Numbered from the stretch's first letter, positions 7,108-15,765 are shown. The stretch: 64,000 bases of DNA from Actinoplanes oblitus (GCF_030252345.1 NZ_CP126980.1:5905501-5969500); one strand, 5' to 3'. Numbers and translations: made by a program. Notes: generated by a model not told the origin, from the letters alone.

Positions 7108-8071
7108 GCAGGCCGATCGGGAGGATCAGCCAGAAGGAGACCAGGCGATAGGCCAGGACGGCGGCGGCCGCGGCGGCCGGGGTGGCGCCCAGGCTCAGTG
7201 CGGTGACCAGGCTGGCCTCGACGAAGCCCAGACCGCCGGGGCTGAGCGGGATCTGCCGGACCACCTGGGCGACCAGGTAGGCGGCGCCGATCGCCCGCCA
7301 GCCGGCCGGCAGGCCGCAGGCCTGGGCGGCGGCGATCAGGCAGCAGGCGTCGGCGGCCCAGTTGAGGGCGGACCAGAGCAGTGCCGCGAGCCCGTCGCCG
7401 GGGCCGATCGAGCGGGCCGCGACCACCGCCGACGCCCATTCGCGCCGGAGGCGGGCGACCAGAGGCGGGCCGGTGACGGGCCGCGGACGGTCCAGGTTCG
7501 CCGACGGCCCGGTACGCACACCCGCCCGCACCGCCGTGACCAGCGCGGAGACCAGGACCGCCGCGGCCGCCAGCGCCTCGTAGGAGGCGGAGTGCCACCA
7601 GCTCACGACGGCGGCCGGCCCGAACGCCAGCGCGCAGACGGCGAGCAGCCCGGCCATCGAGGCGAGCAGGGACAGCACGGTGACCGTGGCCGCGGTGGTG
7701 CCGGTGGCGCCGCGTCGGCGGTACTGCTGGACGGCGTAGGCGGCGGACACCGCCGAGCCGGCGGGCAGCGCCAGGCTGATCGCGGAGCGGCTGTAGGTGA
7801 TCGCCACGGCGGCCCGGCGGGAGACGTCCACGCCGGCCGCCCGGAGCAGGTGGCGCTGCTGCATCGCGAAGGCGGCCTGGGAGATCAGCTGGGCGGCCAG
7901 GGCGGCCGTCGCCCAGCGCCAGTCCGCCGTACGCAAGATGTCCCAGATGGTGGCCGGGTCCGGAAGGTGGCCGCGGACCGTGAGCCAGGCGGCGGCCCCG
8001 GCGGCCGGCAGCACGGCGAACCGGAACAGCCACCGCCGACGCCGGTCCACCGGCTCCCCTGCCACGCTCAC
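7013..8071 (-). CDS. YbhN/UPF0104-type integral membrane protein (LPG synthase TM-region family)
   Basis: About 352 residues with seven to eight hydrophobic segments. The family hallmark near the C-terminus is VVRQIPLSPGGLGFVEASLV, and YSRSAISLALPAGSAVSAAY sits in the centre. The family corresponds to the flippase-like membrane domain of lysylphosphatidylglycerol synthases and AglD-like proteins. Its substrate is unknown. GTG at 8071 is chosen; GTG at 8065 or at 8050 (with AGGGGAG just upstream) are alternatives. It is divergent from a TetR regulator with a palindrome between them. Confidence 0.7.
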   Translation of the reverse strand: MSVAGEPVDRRRRWLFRFAVLPAAGAAAWLTVRGHLPDPATIWDILRTADWRWATAALAAQLISQAAFAMQQRHLLRAAGVDVSRRAAVAITYSRSAISLALPAGSAVSAAYAVQQYRRRGATGTTAATVTVLSLLASMAGLLAVCALAFGPAAVVSWWHSASYEALAAAAVLVSALVTAVRAGVRTGPSANLDRPRPVTGPPLVARLRREWASAVVAARSIGPGDGLAALLWSALNWAADACCLIAAAQACGLPAGWRAIGAAYLVAQVVRQIPLSPGGLGFVEASLVTALSLGATPAAAAAAVLAYRLVSFWLILPIGLLTYLGLRRAPADPRYLPAPVPARPRQLTVVR

Positions 8072-8087
8072 GCACCCAGCTTCGCCT

Positions 8088-8110
8088 AAACCTGCACAAC
8101 AGGCAAGTTT
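8088..8110. promoter_or_regulatory. Palindromic operator between ybhN-like and tetR genes
   Basis: AAACCTGC (8088-8095) and GCAAGTTT (8103-8110) are inverted with 7 of 8 matches around a 7-bp centre. The position in the 78-bp divergent gap suits autorepression by the adjacent TetR protein. Confidence 0.55.
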
Positions 8111-8137
8111 GCACTTTGAGAAGTGGATCACCGCGAT

Positions 8138-8143
8138 TAGGGT
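8138..8143 (+). promoter_or_regulatory. -10 box TAGGGT of the tetR gene
   Basis: TAGGGT ends 6 nt before the GTG at 8150, predicting a leaderless mRNA beginning at the start codon. Confidence 0.5.
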
Positions 8144-8149
8144 TGCGGT

Positions 8150-8734
8150 GTGGAGGAGAACCTCGGGTTGCGCGAACGCAAGAAGATGGCCACTCGGATG
8201 GCGCTGCACGAGGCGGCGGTCCGGCTGGCCGCCGAGCGTGGGGCGGACAACGTCACCATCGACGCCATCGCGGAGGCGGCCGGCGTGTCCCGGCGCACGT
8301 TCACGAACTACTTCGCGAACAAGGAAGAGGTCTTCTACTACCGGGACGCCTACCGGATGAGGCGGCTCTGCGAGTCGATCCGCCGGCAGCCGTCGGCCGA
8401 TCCGTGGACGGTGCTGACCGGCGCCGCCCTGGAACTGCTGACCGAGGCGTCGGCGGAGACCGACACGTCGTGGATCACCGAGCGGCGCCGGCTGTACCAG
8501 GACCCGAACCACCTGGCGCACCAGATCGCCGCCTACACGGCTATCGAGCGGGAGCTGGCCGCGGAGATCGCCGAGCGGCTCGGCGGGACCGACGCGGAGC
8601 TGCGCGGGCGGGTGTTCGCCGCGAGCTTCATGACCGCGCTGCGGACCAGCGTCCAGTACTGGACCGACCATCCGGAGACGTCCCTGCCGGAGACGTTCCG
8701 GAAGGTCGTGGCGCTGGTCAGCGTTTCGCGGTGA
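8150..8734 (+). CDS. TetR-family transcriptional regulator
   Basis: The 194-residue protein has a clear N-terminal TetR HTH (AAVRLAAERGADNVTIDAIAEAAGVSRRTFTNYFANKEEVF, residues 20-60). An alpha-helical C-terminal ligand domain follows, including RRRLYQDPNHLAHQ, common in actinobacterial TetRs with a MftR-like domain. It probably represses the divergent YbhN-like gene and itself through the palindrome at 8088-8110. The gene ends with a 17-bp convergent overlap with the PEBP gene. Confidence 0.8.
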   Translation: MEENLGLRERKKMATRMALHEAAVRLAAERGADNVTIDAIAEAAGVSRRTFTNYFANKEEVFYYRDAYRMRRLCESIRRQPSADPWTVLTGAALELLTEASAETDTSWITERRRLYQDPNHLAHQIAAYTAIERELAAEIAERLGGTDAELRGRVFAASFMTALRTSVQYWTDHPETSLPETFRKVVALVSVSR

Positions 8735-9353
8735 CGGTCATCCGGCCGAACGCCAGGATGTGCTCCCGCATCGTGAACGCGGTCACCACCGGCGGGGTGG
8801 CGGCGGGCAGGTTCAGGGTGGGCACGTCCAGGGCGTACACGGTGATCTCGTAGCGATGCGCGATGTCGCCGACCGGCGGGCACGGGCCCAGGTAACCGGT
8901 GATGCCCGCGTCGCCGGTCCCGGCCACCGCGCCGGCCGGGACCGTGGTGTCCAGGCCGCGGCTGGTGGCCGGGACGTCCCACTCCAGCCAGTGCCAGAAG
9001 CCGCTGCCGGTGGGCGCGTCCGGGTCGTACATGGTGACCGCGAAGCTGCGGGTGCCGGCCGGCGCCCCGGACCAGGCCAGCCTCGGCTGCGCGTTGCTGC
9101 CGCCGCAGCCGAAGACGTTGGCCAGGTCCCCCGCCGGGAAGCGGGTACGCAGGTCGGGGCTGGTCACCCGGAAACGCCCGGCACCGGCCGGGATGCCGTC
9201 GCGGACGCGGTGGTAGCCGAACTCCGTCCGGGCGTCGTCCCGGACCTGGTGGTGGGCGGCCGCCGCCGGGGCGTCGTCCCGGACGTGGTGGTAACCGAAG
9301 GTGCCGGCGGCCAGGGCCGCGGCGCTGACGATGGTTGCTGCCGTTCGCATCAT
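8718..9353 (-). CDS. Secreted YbhB/PEBP-family protein
   Basis: The 211-residue product has an N-terminal signal-like segment (MMRTAATIVSAAALAAGTFG). The PEBP fold follows, with the family ligand-site motifs YDPDAPTGSGFWHWLEWDVPA and GPCPPVGDIAHRYEITVYAL. These proteins resemble Raf-kinase-inhibitor proteins, and their bacterial role is poorly known. Between the signal and the domain lies a short imperfect repeat (GYHHVRDD, HHQVRDD, GYHRVRDG). I chose the start at 9353 rather than 9437, since the longer form lacks a ribosome site and would run through the inverted repeat at 9402-9422. Confidence 0.7.
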   Translation of the reverse strand: MMRTAATIVSAAALAAGTFGYHHVRDDAPAAAAHHQVRDDARTEFGYHRVRDGIPAGAGRFRVTSPDLRTRFPAGDLANVFGCGGSNAQPRLAWSGAPAGTRSFAVTMYDPDAPTGSGFWHWLEWDVPATSRGLDTTVPAGAVAGTGDAGITGYLGPCPPVGDIAHRYEITVYALDVPTLNLPAATPPVVTAFTMREHILAFGRMTVTAKR

Positions 9354-9401
9354 GGTGTCGACGATCGGCGCGCCGGGCGGCCGGTGGGAGGCCGTCGCGA
9401 G

Positions 9402-9422
9402 CCTGGTGTTCCGAGTACCAGG
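9402..9422. promoter_or_regulatory. Inverted repeat CCTGGT-N9-ACCAGG between divergent genes
   Basis: Perfect 6-bp arms at 9402-9407 and 9417-9422 lie between the PEBP gene and the HTH regulator. It is a likely operator of that regulator. Confidence 0.45.
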
Positions 9423-9466
9423 ATCAGCCGTCGACATCGGCCGGCCGCGCGCCGAGGATGGACGGC

Positions 9467-10315
9467 ATGACGGTGGGTGAGCGGCGGATCGAGCTGGCCG
9501 GGTTCCTGCGGGCCCGGCGCGAGCAGCTGACCCCGGGCGATGTCGGGTTGCCGGTGGGACCGCGGCGGCGGACCCCGGGACTGCGCCGGCAGGAGGTCGC
9601 CCAGCTCGCCGCGGTGAGCGTGGAGTGGTACACCCGGCTGGAGCAGGGCCGGGTGGGCGTTCCGGGCGTCACGGTCCTCGACTCGCTGGCCGGGGCGCTG
9701 CGGCTGACCGACGCGCAACGCCGGCACCTGCACCTGATCGCCCGGGGCGAGGCGCCGGCCCGGCGTCACGAACCCGCCCCGGTCCGCCCCTCGCTGCGGG
9801 CGGTGCTGGACGGGATGCCGCTGCTCCCGGCGTACGTGGTCGACTTCCGGTTCGACGTGCTGGCCCACAACGCCGCGGCGGCCGCGCTGTTCGGCGCGGA
9901 GTTCGGCACCGGCCCGACGGCGAACACGGCGCGCGCGCTGTTCCTGGACGAGCCGATGCGTGCTACCCAGCTGGACTGGCGGCGGATCGCCCGGGAGATG
10001 GTCGGCAACCTGCGCGCCAACCTGGCCCGGCACCCCGGCGACGCCCGCCTGCGGGAGGTGATCGACGAGCTGGGCCGGGCCAGCGCCGACTTCGCCGGCT
10101 GGTGGCGCGACCAGACGGTGAGCGAGCGCACCCACGGCCGCAAGCGGATCCAGCATCCGGAGGCCGGGCTGCTGACCGTCTGCTACGACGTGCTGGGCAG
10201 CCCCGACGGCAGCGACCAGCACCTGTTCACCATCACTCCCGAGGGAGCCGCGGACGAGCTGAAGCTGCGCGGGTTGATCACGCGTTACAGCCGTTTCCGG
10301 CTGGCCGCAATGTAG
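9467..10315 (+). CDS. XRE-type HTH regulator with MmyB-like ligand domain
   Basis: The 282-residue protein begins MTVGERRIELAGFLRARREQLTP. It has an HTH at about residues 35-75 (RRRTPGLRRQEVAQLAAVSVEWYTRLEQGR), the signature of a very common actinobacterial family, and a C-terminal MmyB-like domain (about 100-275; VVDFRFDVLAHNAAAAALFG). MmyB-like domains may bind fatty-acid-like ligands. GAGG at 9454-9457 fits the ATG at 9467; an ATG at 9458 is the alternative. Genes of this type often control a divergent oxidoreductase or small enzyme; here the neighbour is the PEBP gene. Confidence 0.75.
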   Translation: MTVGERRIELAGFLRARREQLTPGDVGLPVGPRRRTPGLRRQEVAQLAAVSVEWYTRLEQGRVGVPGVTVLDSLAGALRLTDAQRRHLHLIARGEAPARRHEPAPVRPSLRAVLDGMPLLPAYVVDFRFDVLAHNAAAAALFGAEFGTGPTANTARALFLDEPMRATQLDWRRIAREMVGNLRANLARHPGDARLREVIDELGRASADFAGWWRDQTVSERTHGRKRIQHPEAGLLTVCYDVLGSPDGSDQHLFTITPEGAADELKLRGLITRYSRFRLAAM

Positions 10316-10463
10316 GCCGGTACAACGGAAAATGAGAGGTGCGAGGCCGCCGGGTTAACGGCGAAAACCGTTCCGGAAATAGCGATCTTGAGGGTCTCCC
10401 GGCCATTTGCGCCGGGCCGTTCTTGTGCCACCCTGATGGGCCGGAACAGGGGCAGGGAGAAGC

Positions 10464-11531
10464 ATGACCAGACGCGTCTTCGTACATGTCGGAGCGCCGA
10501 AGACCGGCAGCACGTTCGTCCAGAATGTGCTGTGGAACAACCGGGAGACCCTCAAGCGCGCCGGAATTCTGCTCCCGGCGACCCGCGGCCAGCAGGATCA
10601 GGCGATGACCGACCTGCGCGAGGTCCCCTGGCGGGACAAGGACGCCACCTGGACCTGGGACATGCTGGTGGAGAAGGCCGCCAAGTGGTCCGGCGACGTG
10701 ATCATCACGAACGAGGGGCTGGGCGGGGCGACCCCGGCGCAGGCCGCCCGGGCGGTCCGCAGCCTGGCACCGGCCGAGGTGCACGTCGTAGTGGTCGGCC
10801 GGGACCTGTGGCGGACCCTGCCGTCGATGTGGCAGGAGAACGTCAAGTCGCGCAGCGTCGGCAGCTTCGAGAACTTCCTCAGCGCCATCCAGCGAGGCAA
10901 GAACGACGCGTTCTGGAACCACACGGCGAACCGGATGCTGCGGCACTGGGGCGATCAGGTGCCGCCGGAGCGCCGTCATCTGATCACCGTGCCGCCGCCC
11001 GGTTCGCCGTACATGCTGCTCTGGGAGCGGTTCGCCGGCGTGGTCGGCATCCCGGACGGGCTCTGCCGGATAGAGCAGGAGCCGGCGAACCAGTCGCTGG
11101 GGGCCGCCGAGATCGAGCTGCTGCGCCGGCTCAATCGGCAGCTCGGGGACCGGTTTCCGTACCGTACGCCGTACCGCCGGTTCGTCCTGCGGCATCTGGT
11201 CGGGCCGGTGCTCAAGCAGGGGCGCAACGAGCTGCGCTTCGGCATCGGGATGGACCGTGCCGAGTGGATCCTGGACCTGACCGAGGAGCGGATCAAGGAG
11301 CTCGAGGAGTACCCCTGCGACGTCGTCGGCGACCTCGGCGAGCTGCGGCCAGTCGACCTCAAGGAGACGGTCTCGCCGGACGACGTGACCGAGGCGCAGA
11401 TGCTGGACGCCGCGATCGAGGCGCTGATCGGGATGATCGAGTATTCCGACGGGCTCTACGAGCGCGCGCACCGCGACCTGGTCACCCGGATCAAGGGGCG
11501 GGTGGCGCGGCAGGTCGGCTTCAGACGGTGA
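10464..11531 (+). CDS. Sulfotransferase-like P-loop protein
   Basis: The 355-residue protein starts MTRRVFVHVGAPKTGSTFVQ, where GAPKTGSTFVQ matches the 5'-phosphosulfate-binding loop of PAPS-dependent sulfotransferases. A later segment, HVVVVGRDLWRTLPSMWQE, fits the 3'-phosphate-binding region. The acceptor is unknown. Related actinobacterial genes are annotated as sulfotransferase-family or hypothetical proteins. A strong ribosome-binding site (GGCAGGGAGAA) precedes the ATG. It appears monocistronic and ends before the hairpin at 11559. Confidence 0.7.
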   Translation: MTRRVFVHVGAPKTGSTFVQNVLWNNRETLKRAGILLPATRGQQDQAMTDLREVPWRDKDATWTWDMLVEKAAKWSGDVIITNEGLGGATPAQAARAVRSLAPAEVHVVVVGRDLWRTLPSMWQENVKSRSVGSFENFLSAIQRGKNDAFWNHTANRMLRHWGDQVPPERRHLITVPPPGSPYMLLWERFAGVVGIPDGLCRIEQEPANQSLGAAEIELLRRLNRQLGDRFPYRTPYRRFVLRHLVGPVLKQGRNELRFGIGMDRAEWILDLTEERIKELEEYPCDVVGDLGELRPVDLKETVSPDDVTEAQMLDAAIEALIGMIEYSDGLYERAHRDLVTRIKGRVARQVGFRR

Positions 11532-11558
11532 TCGCAGTGCGATGACGATGAGTAGCCG

Positions 11559-11587
11559 GCCACCGGGTTATAAAAATGCGGTGGCCT
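11559..11587 (+). terminator. Hairpin terminator after the sulfotransferase-like gene
   Basis: GGCCACCG (11559-11566) pairs perfectly with CGGTGGCC (11580-11587) around an A-rich 13-nt loop. It starts 28 bp after the stop codon. There is no T tract. Confidence 0.5.
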
Positions 11588-11697
11588 GCGAAAAGCACGC
11601 ATGCCGACGTCCAGCCGCGCAGATCGGGCGTTCTGTGCATCACAGTCAGCTACCCCGGACCGGCAGTTGCCACCAGCAGCCGGTAGCCTCCGGCACC

Positions 11698-12180
11698 ATG
11701 CGTGGATCCACCATCGCAGCTGTCGCCACGTGCACCCTACTGGCGATCACCGGCTGCGCTAAATCCGAAGACAACGCTCCCGTCGCCACCGCGGCCGGCG
11801 CTGCGAACACGGCCGGCCTCGACCAGGGCACCGCCGCCGCCTGCACCCTGGCCGACCAGGCCACCAAGGGTCAGGACGGACGGGACCTGGACCTGGCCAC
11901 CGCCAAGGACATCGTGACTCTGGGCAACACCTCGAAGAGCACGATCATCACGGCGGCCACCGACGTGCTGAGCGCCAGCCTGTCGAAGGCGCAGGCGGCG
12001 GCCGGGAACCCGGACGAGGCGGTGCTGGTCGCCGAGGTCAGTTCGTCGATCCTGAAGTTCCAGACGGCCTGCCAGGACACCGACGCGGTCAAGGCCAGCA
12101 TCACCAAGGAAAGCAAGAACGCCGGCGGTACCGGCGCGACCAGCGACAGCACGTCGGTCACCAACGACAAGGGCAAGTGA
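11698..12180 (+). CDS. Small secreted lipoprotein, unknown function
   Basis: The 160-residue product has a lipoprotein signal (MRGSTIAAVATCTLLAITGC, lipid Cys20). An Ala/Thr/Asp-rich mature part follows with two Cys residues that could form a disulfide (CTLADQATKG and FQTACQDTD). No known enzymatic domain is seen. TAGCCT at 11684-11689 lies 8 nt upstream of the ATG, suggesting a leaderless or near-leaderless mRNA. The C-terminus is low complexity (GGTGATSDSTSVTNDKGK). Confidence 0.65.
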   Translation: MRGSTIAAVATCTLLAITGCAKSEDNAPVATAAGAANTAGLDQGTAAACTLADQATKGQDGRDLDLATAKDIVTLGNTSKSTIITAATDVLSASLSKAQAAAGNPDEAVLVAEVSSSILKFQTACQDTDAVKASITKESKNAGGTGATSDSTSVTNDKGK

Positions 12181-12385
12181 CCGGTTCCCGCCCGCCGGGC
12201 CGGGGCGCCGTTCGCTCGGCGATCCCCGGCCTGCCTCATCTCCGCTCCCACCTTCCGGCGGCCTGACCGACCCGACAGGCATCGACATCCGCCGATCATT
12301 GCCGACTTTCCGCCAGCAGGGGGATTCCCGGCGGGACGGCGCGGCTTAACGTCACCGCCAGAGCTCCCGTGCGGAAGGACGAGCC

Positions 12386-12805
12386 ATGCCACTGTTCGGC
12401 AGGCGGAAGCCGGCGGCGGAGCCCGCGCCGCGGCAGCAGACCGTCGACCATCGGGCTCTCGACGAGGCGCAGGACGACTTCTCGGCCCGGTTCCGGGCGT
12501 GGCTGGAGTCGGCGGCTCAGGCCCAGCTGGCCACCGGGGCGGACGCGCTGACCGACGAGATCATCGGGCGGGTGGGCGAGGTACCGCAGCCCGGCGGCGC
12601 GGCGCCCCTCAACCGCCTGCAACAGATCTCGCTGCGGTCGTTCGCCCGCACCTACGCCACGCGCCTGGTGGAGAACCGGCGGATGACGGCCATCGTGGCA
12701 GCCGCCGACACCGAAGGCGACGACCCGGCGACGGGCCGGCTGCTCGACGCCGCGGCGGACTTCTGGGACGCCGTGGAGGCGAAGGTCGACCAGAGCCTGA
12801 GCTGA
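12386..12805 (+). CDS. Small hypothetical helical protein
   Basis: The 139-residue protein is MPLFGRRKPAAEPAPRQQ followed by a predicted all-helical body (DEAQDDFSARFRAWLESAAQAQLATG, SLRSFARTYATRLVENRRM). It has no signal peptide, membrane segment or known motif. A ribosome site (GGAAGGACG) precedes the ATG. It is transcribed toward the minus-strand zinc-ribbon gene, with a large terminator between them. I do not recognise a family. Confidence 0.55.
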   Translation: MPLFGRRKPAAEPAPRQQTVDHRALDEAQDDFSARFRAWLESAAQAQLATGADALTDEIIGRVGEVPQPGGAAPLNRLQQISLRSFARTYATRLVENRRMTAIVAAADTEGDDPATGRLLDAAADFWDAVEAKVDQSLS

Positions 12806-12966
12806 CCCGGCCGGCCGGTGGCCGGCGTGGTGCCCGGTACGAGCGCGAGGCTTCCCGGCCTCCTCGGATTCCGCGCCTGGCTTGCGCTGTCATCTGCTAC
12901 CGCCGCGCCGTCGAGCCGAACCTGTCGACCAGCAACAACCCCGAATGAGACGCGGCTGTTCGCCAC

Positions 12967-13000
12967 GGCTCCGCCCTGCTGGGGGCAGCAGGGCGGAGCC
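12967..13000. terminator. Perfect 15-bp bidirectional terminator hairpin
   Basis: Arms at 12967-12981 and 12986-13000 are perfectly complementary with a GGGG loop. It lies between the stop of the 12386 gene and the stop of the minus-strand gene at 13008. Confidence 0.75.
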
Positions 13001-13007
13001 GCGCCGA

Positions 13008-13808
13008 CTACTTGTCGATCTTCACCTTGACGATGGCGTCGGACAGAATCCCGTCGGAAAGTTGCAGGTAGGCGAATTTCGAGTCGGTCGGAACGTCGTA
13101 GACGAGGAAGCTGTCGACAATCTTCCCCGGATCGATCGGCTTGCTGAGGTCGTCGGTGTCCTTGTTCAGGTACCACTCGGCGCTGGTGTTCCTGCTGAAA
13201 ATTCGTTCGGTGGGGCTGGAGGCCTCGAGGTCGAACGTGGGATAGGTGTCGGTCTTGTCCCCGACGTTCCTCACCGAGAAGCCGAGTACGCAGAACTTGC
13301 CCTCGGCCTTGATGACGTCGCTCTCGTCCCAGCTGGTCGCCGGGTCGTCGGCCTTTCTCGTCATCGACTGCTTCGTGCAGTCGACGCTGCGGACCGTCGC
13401 CTCGAATCCCTTGACCCGTGCGGTGGCTCCGACCTCCACCTCCCGAACTTCCTTCGCGGCGGGCTCAGACGAGTAATCCGAGGACGAGCTCGCGAAGACG
13501 GAGAAGATCGGGATCATAACGGCCAGCATGAACGCCAGGATTGCCCCGCCGACGATCAACGCGATCCTCTTCTGGCGGCGGGCCATCTCCGGCGTGACTT
13601 CGATGAGCGGCCGGTTGCTGGTGATGGTGACGCGCGGCAGGCCGGTGGCGCCCGCACCGAGGGGCCAGCCGGTCTGCGAGCCCGGCATGGGCGTCTCCCG
13701 CCGGCAGTAGGGGCACCGCATGACACCCGCGTCGTAGTCGACCTCCATCGCCGCGCCGCAGGACGGACAGGTGGAGGACACGTCGGCGGTCTTTCCCGGG
13801 GCGGTCAT
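13008..13808 (-). CDS. Zinc-ribbon, single-TM membrane protein (YdjG/TFIIB-like type)
   Basis: The 266-residue protein has an N-terminal zinc ribbon (CPSCGAAMEVDYDAGVMRCPYC, residues about 14-35), a cytoplasmic linker, and one transmembrane helix (about 87-110, IALIVGGAILAFMLAVMIPIFSV). A C-terminal extracytoplasmic domain with two Cys follows and looks like a DUF4352-style immunoglobulin-like fold. It overlaps the upstream SPFH gene by four bases (ATGA), so the pair is one operon. The combination resembles the ydjG-ydjI part of the PspA envelope-stress locus of Bacillus subtilis (family knowledge). A similar membrane role is inference. Confidence 0.65.
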   Translation of the reverse strand: MTAPGKTADVSSTCPSCGAAMEVDYDAGVMRCPYCRRETPMPGSQTGWPLGAGATGLPRVTITSNRPLIEVTPEMARRQKRIALIVGGAILAFMLAVMIPIFSVFASSSSDYSSEPAAKEVREVEVGATARVKGFEATVRSVDCTKQSMTRKADDPATSWDESDVIKAEGKFCVLGFSVRNVGDKTDTYPTFDLEASSPTERIFSRNTSAEWYLNKDTDDLSKPIDPGKIVDSFLVYDVPTDSKFAYLQLSDGILSDAIVKVKIDK

Positions 13809-14902
13809 CGCGGCATCGGGGGCGGCGTGGTGGCGAACAGGGCGGCGAGCTCGGGCTGGTCCCCGGCCGGTGCCCAGTGGGCCATCCCGGCCCGCCACAC
13901 CAGCGTTTCCCGCGCGATCGCGCCGGCGCCCACCCGCACTCCGAGGGTGCCGAGCTCGAACGGCCCCTGCTGGCTGCCGTCCAGAGCCACGTACCACTGC
14001 GTGGTCACCGGCAGCGGCGGTGGTTGCACGGGCATGGCGGGTTGAGCGACGGCGCCGGCCGCCCCGCCCAGACGCTGGCCGAAGAGCATCCCGACACCCA
14101 TTCCGGTGCCCATCCCGGCGGCACCGGGGTTGCGGGCGGCGTCCTCGATCGCGTTGGCGGTCTGGAACGTCGTGTATCGCTGCAGGTCGCCAAGGATGCC
14201 CATCTGGGTACGCCGGTCGAGTGCCTGCTCCACTTCGGGCGGCACCGAGATGTTCCGGACGATCACGGCCGGGATCCCCAGTCCCATCGGGGCGACCTGC
14301 CCGGCGAGCGCATCGGTGAGTTGCGCGCCGATGGCCTCCTGCTGGGCCGCCATGTCGAGCAGGGACACGTTCGCGGCGGCGAGAGCGGAGGTCAACCGGC
14401 TCAGGATCATCTGCTGGAGATAACCGGCGACCTCTTCGGTACGGAATTCCGGATCGGTGCCCACCAGTTCGGTGAGGAGCAGGCGCGGGTCGGTGATGCG
14501 CAATGCGTACGCGCCGTGGGCCCGCAGCCGCACCATGCCGAATTCGGGGTCCCGGACGATGACCGGGTTCTGGGTGCCCCATTTCAGGTCGGTGAACTGC
14601 CGGGTGTTGACGAAGTACACCTCGGCTTTGAACGGCGACTCGAATCCGTGCTTCCAGCCCTTGAGGGTGGACAGCACGGGGAGGTTCTGGGTGGTCAGAG
14701 TGTGCGTGCCGGGGCCGAAGGCGTCCGCGATGGTGCCCTCGTTGACAAGGACCGCCACCTGCGATTCGCGCACTACGAGGCGGGCATTCATCTTGATCTC
14801 GTTGTGGTACCGCGGGAATCGCCACACGAGCGTGTCGCGGCTGTCATTCAGCCACTCGACGATATCGATGAATTCGCCGCGTATCTTGTCTACCATCGAC
14901 AT
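13805..14902 (-). CDS. SPFH/virion-core-like protein with C-terminal GYF_2 domain
   Basis: About 365 residues. The N-terminal SPFH/Band-7 domain (MVDKIRGEFIDIVEW to about residue 230) is of the YdjI type, with VLVNEGTIADAFGPGTHTLTTQNLP and VAPMGLGIPAVIVRNISVP. A Gly/Ala/Pro-rich segment leads to a C-terminal GYF_2 domain (about 305-355; QWYVALDGSQQGPFELGTLG). YdjI-type SPFH proteins form membrane-associated assemblies that recruit PspA-like proteins; the GYF_2 part probably binds proline-rich partners. Start alternatives are ATGs at 14920, 14902 and 14896. It is coupled to the zinc-ribbon gene. Confidence 0.75.
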   Translation of the reverse strand: MSMVDKIRGEFIDIVEWLNDSRDTLVWRFPRYHNEIKMNARLVVRESQVAVLVNEGTIADAFGPGTHTLTTQNLPVLSTLKGWKHGFESPFKAEVYFVNTRQFTDLKWGTQNPVIVRDPEFGMVRLRAHGAYALRITDPRLLLTELVGTDPEFRTEEVAGYLQQMILSRLTSALAAANVSLLDMAAQQEAIGAQLTDALAGQVAPMGLGIPAVIVRNISVPPEVEQALDRRTQMGILGDLQRYTTFQTANAIEDAARNPGAAGMGTGMGVGMLFGQRLGGAAGAVAQPAMPVQPPPLPVTTQWYVALDGSQQGPFELGTLGVRVGAGAIARETLVWRAGMAHWAPAGDQPELAALFATTPPPMPR

Positions 14903-15000
14903 TCCGGACCTACCCGACATCCCTCAAGCCGGCCGGTGCTCGGCCCGCATCATCCGGGCCGGATGGTATCAATCCAGATCAACATACTTACTTTCGTCCC

Positions 15001-15126
15001 CGCGCAGCGCGGGAGGACGGGTGGGCGGAGACCCTAGCCCGTCTCGCCGGAGAGGTCGTCGAGCCGCAAGGCCCCATCGAGACCGAAGCAGCCCGACGCC
15101 TCACCGACGAACTGAACCAGGAGTAG
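15001..15126 (+). pseudogene. Possible C-terminal remnant of a small protein
   Basis: An open frame ending in TAG at 15124-15126 encodes RAAREDGWAETLARLAGE followed by a helical tail ending LTDELNQE. It has strong third-position G/C but no start codon in reach. It looks like the end of an antitoxin-sized helical protein whose 5' part has been lost. The surrounding 14903-15149 otherwise shows only an AT-richer patch (14961-14995) that may hold the promoter of the SPFH operon. Confidence 0.25.
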
Positions 15127-15149
15127 CCACCCGGTCACCCAAACACGCC

Positions 15150-15431
15150 TCAAGTGACCGGTCGCCAGGGCCGGCGGGCGTCGGTGGCCCGGGCGGTCGC
15201 CGAGACCTCGACCGCGTAGGTGGGGCGGTCGCCGGGCACCGGGCCGAGATAGCCGTGCCCGGTCAGGTGGCACCAGGCCGGCAGGTCCAGGGACGCGGCC
15301 GGATCGGTGGCGATCAGGTGCACTGTGGCGCCCGGCGGCAGCGTCGCGATCAGCTTGCGCAGCTCGATCAGAAGGACCACGCAGCGCCGGTCCCCGCCGT
15401 CCAGCACCACCGGATTCACCTGGGCATCCAC
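15150..15431 (-). CDS. TusA/SirA-like sulfur carrier family protein
   Basis: The 93-residue protein is of TusA size and fold order. It has a strand, then DRRCVVLLIELRKLIATLPPG carrying a single Cys before the first helix (as in the CPxP motif of TusA, though the prolines are missing here). VHLIATDPAASLDLPAWCHLTGHGYLG follows, matching the second strand-helix. TusA proteins relay persulfide sulfur or regulate. Loss of the CPxP prolines leaves the activity open. A GGGAGG ribosome site lies 8 nt before the GTG. The gene stands alone. Confidence 0.65.
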   Translation of the reverse strand: MDAQVNPVVLDGGDRRCVVLLIELRKLIATLPPGATVHLIATDPAASLDLPAWCHLTGHGYLGPVPGDRPTYAVEVSATARATDARRPWRPVT

Positions 15432-15692
15432 CCGACAACCTCCCTCGACTCCACCCGATCATCCCGGACCGCCGCGCCGCTGGCTCGCACTCCGGCGCGA
15501 GCGGCGCGGACCACGCGCGGCAGCGGTTTCCCGGTGGCCGGCTCACGGATCGAGGACATCGGCGAAGTATCCCGGACACCGGGCGACGGTCGGCGGCCGG
15601 ATCCGGCGGATCGGTGCGCGCCCGACGCCCCGGCCGAGCGCGCACCGGGCGGCCGGCTGCCGCCGGTCCGCGCGAACCCGTGGCGCTACGTC

Positions 15693-15718
15693 TTGACAAT
15701 TTTCTGGAAACGTTTTCA
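15693..15718 (+). promoter_or_regulatory. Promoter -35 and LacI-type operator of the LacI/ABC operon
   Basis: A consensus -35 TTGACA (15693-15698) is followed by the near-perfect palindrome TGGAAACGTTTTCA (15705-15718), with the central CG typical of LacI-family operators. Binding would cover the -35/-10 spacer and repress the downstream lacI-like gene and uptake genes. The wider gap 15432-15765 (334 bp) holds this promoter and no convincing gene. Confidence 0.7.
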
Positions 15719-15765
15719 GACTGAGCTTCATTGATCGATCGTCGTCGAAAGATCAGGGGTCTGGC

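Noticed and set aside
9354..9437. Longer N-terminus for the PEBP gene from 9437
   Set aside because: It lacks a ribosome site, hides the signal peptide, and would run through the inverted repeat at 9402-9422.
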